The position numbers and the translations under genes are program-made. This document shows positions 60,184 through 64,000 of a DNA stretch of 64,000 nucleotides, in pieces. Source of the stretch: JBDHHQ01 sp039586035 (GTDB lineage: Bacteria > Gemmatimonadota > Gemmatimonadetes > Longimicrobiales > Gaopeijiaceae); the NCBI GenBank assembly GCA_039586035.1, contig JBDHLD010000012.1, positions 34,807 to 98,806 of the forward strand, in the 5' to 3' direction. How positions within the stretch are numbered: position 1 is the first letter of the stretch; each line of letters opens with the position of its first letter. The notes under the pieces were generated by a model. That model had not been told where the DNA came from. It searched no databases and saw only the letters and a program-made list of their open reading frames with translations.

Positions 60184-61479
60184 ATGAGGCGACCGACGAG
60201 GCAGCAACTCGCTGCAGGCGGTGCAACCTCGCGGACCGCTTGGGCCGCCTGGTCCCTCTGCGCGTTCGTGGCGCTGGGACCGCTGCCCACTCGCGGCGCG
60301 GCCCAGGAGCCCACCATCGTCATTCACGCCGGCCGAGTCCTCGACGGCATGGGCGGGGCGTCCGCCGATCGGGACGTAGTGATCCGCGGCGGGCACATCG
60401 TCGAGGTGGCCCCTGGTGGCGAGGGTGAGGGCGACGTCCGATACGAGCTGGGCGATCTGACGCTGCTGCCCGGCCTGATCGACACCCACGTCCACATCGG
60501 TTGGCACTTCGATCGGTCCACCGGCCGGACCCACAGCTCGGACGTGGACGAGTCGCCGGAGGAATCCGCCCTGTACGCGGCGGCGAACGCGTACACCACC
60601 CTCATGAGCGGCGTCACCACGGTGCAGAGTCTGGGCGCTCCGGTGGACGTTCCGCTGCGCGACGCCATCGCGGCCGGTCAGGTGCCGGGCCCGAGGGTGA
60701 TTACGTCGGTTTCGGCCATCACCCCTCGGACGGGCTCCCCCAACGACATCCGCGCCCGAGTGGACGAGCTCGCGGATCAGGGCGCTGACGTCATCAAGAT
60801 CTTCGCGTCGGCCAGCATCCGAGACGGCGGCGTCCCCACCCTGAGCCAGGAGCAGTTGGACGCCGCCTGCGGACAGGCGACCGAACGGGGTCTTCGCTCA
60901 TTCGTCCATGCCTACGACCCCGAGGCGGTCCGGCGGGTCGTGGCGGCTGGATGCACCGGCGTCGAGCACGGGGCGCTGCTGGATCACCCCAGCTTGGAGC
61001 TCATGGCAGAGCACGGTGTCTACCTCGATCCGAACATCGACCTCGTGTTTCGGAACTACTTCGAGAACGCCGACCGCTTCCTCGGCGTGGGGAACTACAC
61101 GGAAGAGGGCTTCGCCCTCATGGCCGAGGCCCAGCCCAAGGCCCTGACGGTCTTTCAGACGGGCCTAGAGGTGCCCGGCCTGAAGATGGTGTTCGGAACC
61201 GACGCGGTGGCGGGCACCCACGGCCGGAACTATCAGGAGCTGGTCTACCGGATCGAGGCGGGCGGCCAGGACCCGATGGACGCCATCGTATCGGCGACCT
61301 CCCTCGCGGCCGAGGCGCTCGGGCTGGAAGACGAGATCGGTCGGCTGGCGCCTGGGTTTGCTGCGGACCTGATCGCGACGGTCGGCGACCCAACAGAAGA
61401 CCCGTCCGCGCTGGGTCGCGTGGTCTTCGTCATGAAGGCAGGGTCCGTGGTCAGGAACGACCCGCCCCCGGGCAACTGA
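60184..61479 (+). CDS. Exported metal-dependent amidohydrolase
   Basis: A 431-residue amidohydrolase with a signal sequence (AWSLCAFVALGPLPTRGAA). It has LLPGLIDTHVHIGWHF (HxH), the lysine of ADVIKIFASAS, FVHAYDPEAVR, VEHGALLDHPS and the Asp of FGTDAVAG in order. It is similar in plan to the enzyme at 26.9 kb but not a close copy. ATG 60184 has GGAGG five bases upstream. The M20 gene is just upstream, so the two probably form an exported amide-hydrolysing pair. Confidence 0.9.
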   Translation: MRRPTRQQLAAGGATSRTAWAAWSLCAFVALGPLPTRGAAQEPTIVIHAGRVLDGMGGASADRDVVIRGGHIVEVAPGGEGEGDVRYELGDLTLLPGLIDTHVHIGWHFDRSTGRTHSSDVDESPEESALYAAANAYTTLMSGVTTVQSLGAPVDVPLRDAIAAGQVPGPRVITSVSAITPRTGSPNDIRARVDELADQGADVIKIFASASIRDGGVPTLSQEQLDAACGQATERGLRSFVHAYDPEAVRRVVAAGCTGVEHGALLDHPSLELMAEHGVYLDPNIDLVFRNYFENADRFLGVGNYTEEGFALMAEAQPKALTVFQTGLEVPGLKMVFGTDAVAGTHGRNYQELVYRIEAGGQDPMDAIVSATSLAAEALGLEDEIGRLAPGFAADLIATVGDPTEDPSALGRVVFVMKAGSVVRNDPPPGN

Positions 61480-61613
61480 GCTGGTCGACGGGGCGCATCC
61501 GGCGGCATCTCGCTGGGCTGGGCCCGCTCGTTTCAAGGACTCGCCCCCACCCTCACCCGTCCAACTGACGGTTCCGGCAAGGTGGGCTGGCTGGGTCGAC
61601 GGCTGGTTCGTAG

Positions 61614-62534
61614 CTAGCTACCCGCGCGCGCCCTCTGCAGCATGGCCTGGAACGCCGGGTCGTCGCGGATCAGCGACCAAGCCATGCGGCTCTCCAGGGT
61701 GTGGACGGTAACCGGGGACGGCACGGACAGCAGGAACTCGAGGTCCGCCACGGCTGCCTGCACGTCGCCAAGCTCGGCGTAGTACTGTGCACGACGCCGC
61801 CGGATGAAGACCGACTCGAAGGCCGAAATGTCGACAGCCAGGGCACGCTCGAGCTCCGCTCGAGCCTCGTCGACGCGGCCGGCTCGGGCCAGATTCCGGG
61901 CGCGGAGTGCCCTGAAGTCAGCCTCGTCGTAAGGGTCGGCGAACTCGCGCTCCGGCGGAGCCTCTGCCACCAACGAATCCCAATGGGCCCGTGACTTCTC
62001 GAGGCGGCCCGCGGCCCGGTGCATCCAAGCCTTCGCGGCAAAGCAATCGCACCGGTATGCCGGGTCGGCCGCATCCCTCGACAGCTTCTCGATGACCGGG
62101 TCGAATCGTCCGCCCACCAGGAGCTCGGGAAAGCTATAGACCCAGCCTGCCAACTCGGTGGGCGGGAAGTCCCGGCGCTTCGCCTGTTCCAGGAACAGCG
62201 TCTGCACCCCCTCCACTCCGCCTCCGCGCGCCAGCTCCAGCCACAGCCGCTCCCGGAGGATCTGGTTGTGATCCCCCTCCGTGTGGTCGCTCATCTCGGC
62301 GATACGCAGGTACAGATCCGCTTCGTCGAGCTTCCGCATGTAGCGGGCCGCTTCCGCCGCCCACACCAGCGCACGCGGCGGAGCGGAGTCCTGATCGGCG
62401 ACGTACGTGCGCTCTTCGTACTCGCGGCGGATGTCGTCGGCGACGCCCGGCGGCCCTGAGGAGCTGGAAGCGCATGCAGCGGATCCCAGGCTCAGGGCGA
62501 ATAGCGGCGCGCAATGAAGTAGCGAGATTCTCAT
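61614..62534 (-). CDS. Putative lipoprotein with TPR-like repeats
   Basis: A 306-residue protein. The N-terminus ISLLHCAPLFALSLGSAACASSSS looks like a lipoprotein signal with Cys at about 21. The rest is helical with TPR-like pairs (ALVWAAEAARYMRKLDEADLYLRIA, FAAKAWMHRAAGRLEKSRAHWDSL, ARNLARAGRVDEARAELERAL, RRAQYYAELGDVQAAVADLEFLL). It probably scaffolds envelope proteins. Same strand as the outer-membrane protein gene 83 bp upstream. Confidence 0.78.
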   Translation of the reverse strand: MRISLLHCAPLFALSLGSAACASSSSGPPGVADDIRREYEERTYVADQDSAPPRALVWAAEAARYMRKLDEADLYLRIAEMSDHTEGDHNQILRERLWLELARGGGVEGVQTLFLEQAKRRDFPPTELAGWVYSFPELLVGGRFDPVIEKLSRDAADPAYRCDCFAAKAWMHRAAGRLEKSRAHWDSLVAEAPPEREFADPYDEADFRALRARNLARAGRVDEARAELERALAVDISAFESVFIRRRRAQYYAELGDVQAAVADLEFLLSVPSPVTVHTLESRMAWSLIRDDPAFQAMLQRARAGS

Positions 62535-62616
62535 GGGTGCTGGCCTCCGCCCAAAGGATGGCACGGGATCCGGCAGTTCGCCAGCGTCCCCGCACCGGTG
62601 GGAGGGCGGATCGTAC

Positions 62617-63513
62617 TCAGAGAATCGGGGGCAGCCTCGTGATCCGATCCCCGAGCCCGAATCGAATTCCCTGCAGGTCCGGCCCCCACCGGAAGCCCAG
62701 GTTGATGAGGGGCCGGAACAGGATGATCTTCGGCCGTGGATGCGTGCCGAAGGTGATCCCGAGCTCGAACTGGCGGTTGATGGAACGGGAGCTGCCAGTC
62801 TCGGCGTCCAGGTCGGTGTCGCCGAAGAAGCCTCCGACGAACCCATAGACCCCCGCCTGCGCACGGTTCCCGAGGATGTGGAAGTTGAGGTAATGCCGGG
62901 CATCCGCCTTCAGCTGTACCGCCAGCAGGCGGTCGCTCAGGTCGTCCAGGGACGACACGCTGCCCGCGAGATCGACGCTGGGCTGCAGTCCCAGCTCCCA
63001 TCCCTTCCAGGGAAACACGAACTCTCCCAAACCGCCCAGAAGGCCGAAACCGGCCTCGTTGGAGTGGTCCAGGTCGAAGCCCAGGCCCACGTCTCCATAG
63101 GTTCGGAGGAGCGACCGCTCGCTCAAGAGAAACCTCAGCTCCATCCCCACCGCGGCCGTCAGGATCGACGTGGTCTCGAGCTCCTCCTGGAAGGTGTCCC
63201 TCCGAATCCCCGAGATCGAACCGGAAAATCGAGCCGCAATCCCGATCCGGCCCACCTCGGGGTCCCGGATAGAGGGAGTCAGGCGCCCCCGCAGCGTCCA
63301 GATCTGCTGGTCTCCGACCTTGAAGACGCCGAACCCGAAGTAGTGCAGATATGGCAGGTTCAGGTCGGTCAATGCACCCGTCTGGGCCGACGCTGGTGCA
63401 ACGACAGACGCCGCGGCCACGACGGCGATCGGCGGCAGCCTCCAAACGGAGCGGACCAGCATCGACACACGGGCCCAGCGGACTGGCCCCAGCACGGAGC
63501 GGGCATGAGCCAT
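62617..63513 (-). CDS. Outer-membrane beta-barrel-like protein
   Basis: A 298-residue protein with a signal peptide (LPPIAVVAAASVVAPASA) and alternating amphipathic strands rich in Gly and aromatics (LHYFGFGVFKVGDQQIW, RTYGDVGLGFDLDHS, FVGGFFGDTDLD, QFELGITFG). It looks like an outer-membrane barrel of 10-12 strands; no named family. ATG 63513 lies 7 bp after the preceding small frame. A later Met at 63462 is possible. Confidence 0.72.
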   Translation of the reverse strand: MAHARSVLGPVRWARVSMLVRSVWRLPPIAVVAAASVVAPASAQTGALTDLNLPYLHYFGFGVFKVGDQQIWTLRGRLTPSIRDPEVGRIGIAARFSGSISGIRRDTFQEELETTSILTAAVGMELRFLLSERSLLRTYGDVGLGFDLDHSNEAGFGLLGGLGEFVFPWKGWELGLQPSVDLAGSVSSLDDLSDRLLAVQLKADARHYLNFHILGNRAQAGVYGFVGGFFGDTDLDAETGSSRSINRQFELGITFGTHPRPKIILFRPLINLGFRWGPDLQGIRFGLGDRITRLPPIL

Positions 63514-63520
63514 GGTTCAG

Positions 63521-63619
63521 CTACACGATCACGCCGGCGCCGCGCAGCGCGATTCCGATCAGGTAGACCGCCCACATCACGGACGTGCCCAGCACGTGAT
63601 ACGACTCTGCCGGCTCCAC
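63521..63619 (-). CDS. Possible 32-residue membrane peptide
   Basis: A short frame starting GTG 63619 with GGGG before it encodes VEPAESYHVLGTSVMW, then a hydrophobic stretch AVYLIGIALRGAGVIV, one membrane helix. It is too short to be sure. It lies between another tiny membrane frame and the outer-membrane protein gene, all on the same strand. Confidence 0.35.
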   Translation of the reverse strand: MEPAESYHVLGTSVMWAVYLIGIALRGAGVIV

Positions 63620-63647
63620 CCCCGCTGTAGGGTCCCGGCCACCGCCA

Positions 63648-63722
63648 TCAGGAGGTCCCCATGCCGAAGGTGATGATCACGATGAACATCATCGCGACCG
63701 GGAGTCCGTTCGTGATCTCCAT
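63648..63722 (-). CDS. Possible 24-residue membrane peptide
   Basis: ATG 63722, preceded by GAAGGAA, opens a frame reading MEITNGLPVAMMFIVIITFG and then MGTS, a single hydrophobic helix with a polar start. Its small size makes the call weak. The tandem arrangement with the 32-residue frame 28 bp downstream raises interest. Confidence 0.35.
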   Translation of the reverse strand: MEITNGLPVAMMFIVIITFGMGTS

Positions 63723-63883
63723 GCGCGGCGTTCCTTCGCTAAGGCTGTCTTCTTCGACTCCCGCCCCGCTCTACGCTTTCAGCCGCTACCCGCTCCACGA
63801 TCCCGTCGCGTCCTCCGAGGCTCCAGGTCTAATCGGAGCCCCGGGCACCCGCCGCGTTCCTTCCCAGAAGAGACACTTCGTTC

Positions 63884-64000
63884 CTAGAAGTAGTACCGCA
63901 TGTTCAGGACGATCGACCCGGTGGATACGTCGTCCTCCGTCGCATCCTCGACGGTAGAGAGGCGGGAAAGACCCGTGTCGAGCGCGAGCAGGAAGTCGTC
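63884..64000 (-). CDS. C-terminal end of an outer-membrane barrel protein (partial)
   Basis: Thirty-eight codons and a stop run in from the window edge on the minus strand. The product reads DDFLLALDTGLSRLS and ends SIVLNMRYYF. Alternating residues and a terminal Phe form the beta-signal recognised by the BAM complex, so this is the last strands of an outer-membrane barrel whose main part lies beyond 64000. It is too short to name. Confidence 0.6.
   Translation of the reverse strand, partial: DDFLLALDTGLSRLSTVEDATEDDVSTGSIVLNMRYYF

Noticed and set aside
63661..63957. 98-codon plus-strand frame near the right edge
   Set aside because: No ribosome site or family pattern. It is antisense to the 24-residue frame and to the outer-membrane C-terminus on the minus strand.
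1..64000. CRISPR, prophage, insertion sequence, tRNA or rRNA
   Set aside because: No spaced direct repeats, transposase or integrase motifs, or RNA gene consensus could be recognised by eye on either strand.

Overview
The window is about 65-67% GC and densely coded, with many ATGA, GTGA and TTGA overlaps. It looks chromosomal: there is no phage, insertion sequence, CRISPR array, rRNA or recognisable tRNA. Several traits point to a diderm, aromatic-degrading, amino-acid-consuming bacterium, with Gemmatimonadota as my best inference. These are an Oar-like TonB-dependent receptor, several secreted or lipoprotein peptidases and amidohydrolases with PD40-type propellers, outer-membrane barrel proteins, and 8-amino-Kdo genes for LPS. 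The phylum is not proven here.

Region 1 (1-5.3 kb) holds a nitrilase-family amidase, a SnoaL-like protein, a PE-LIG-POL DNA ligase D, a glycine-rich membrane protein and a MaoC-like hydratase. Region 2 (5.3-16.8 kb) is the most striking. A PaaX-type regulator with a dyad operator in front of it heads a tightly coupled run encoding oah, dch, a four-subunit class I ATP-dependent benzoyl-CoA reductase (C, B and two short ATPase subunits), a 93-residue unknown protein, had, a membrane Fe-S protein, tryptophanase and a hemerythrin. It carries the whole dearomatisation route from benzoyl-CoA to 3-hydroxypimelyl-CoA. Region 3 (16.8-24 kb) has Ku (partner of LigD), a MerR-TPR protein, a class V aminotransferase, a dicarboxylate/amino-acid symporter, a methyltransferase and a small anchored protein. 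Region 4 (24-32.3 kb) has a cupin, an S9 peptidase and an amidohydrolase in a coupled set, then msrA, a DUF4105-like membrane protein, a kynureninase-family enzyme and tryptophan 2,3-dioxygenase.

Region 5 (32.5-46 kb) has the TonB receptor, a peptidoglycan-binding protein, a membrane class III nucleotidyl cyclase, a fused flavin monooxygenase/Old Yellow Enzyme of the 2-aminobenzoyl-CoA monooxygenase/reductase type with an acyl-CoA dehydrogenase, a CatA-like acetyltransferase and kdnA/kdnB. Region 6 (46-64 kb) has an M28 peptidase, a TAXI-type binding protein coupled to an orphan Cache protein, an enoyl-CoA hydratase, PhzF, DinB, a creatininase-SDR-RidA operon divergent from a benzoate-CoA ligase family enzyme, an M29/NicX-like protein, M20 and amidohydrolase exoenzymes, and outer-membrane proteins.

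Taken together, the window suggests two aromatic programmes. One is oxygen-sensitive reductive benzoyl-CoA degradation. The other is an aerobic route from tryptophan through kynurenine and anthranilate to 2-aminobenzoyl-CoA, with CoA-bound ring dearomatisation and beta-oxidation. Tryptophanase gives a second exit from tryptophan. Exported peptidases and the symporter could supply the amino acids.
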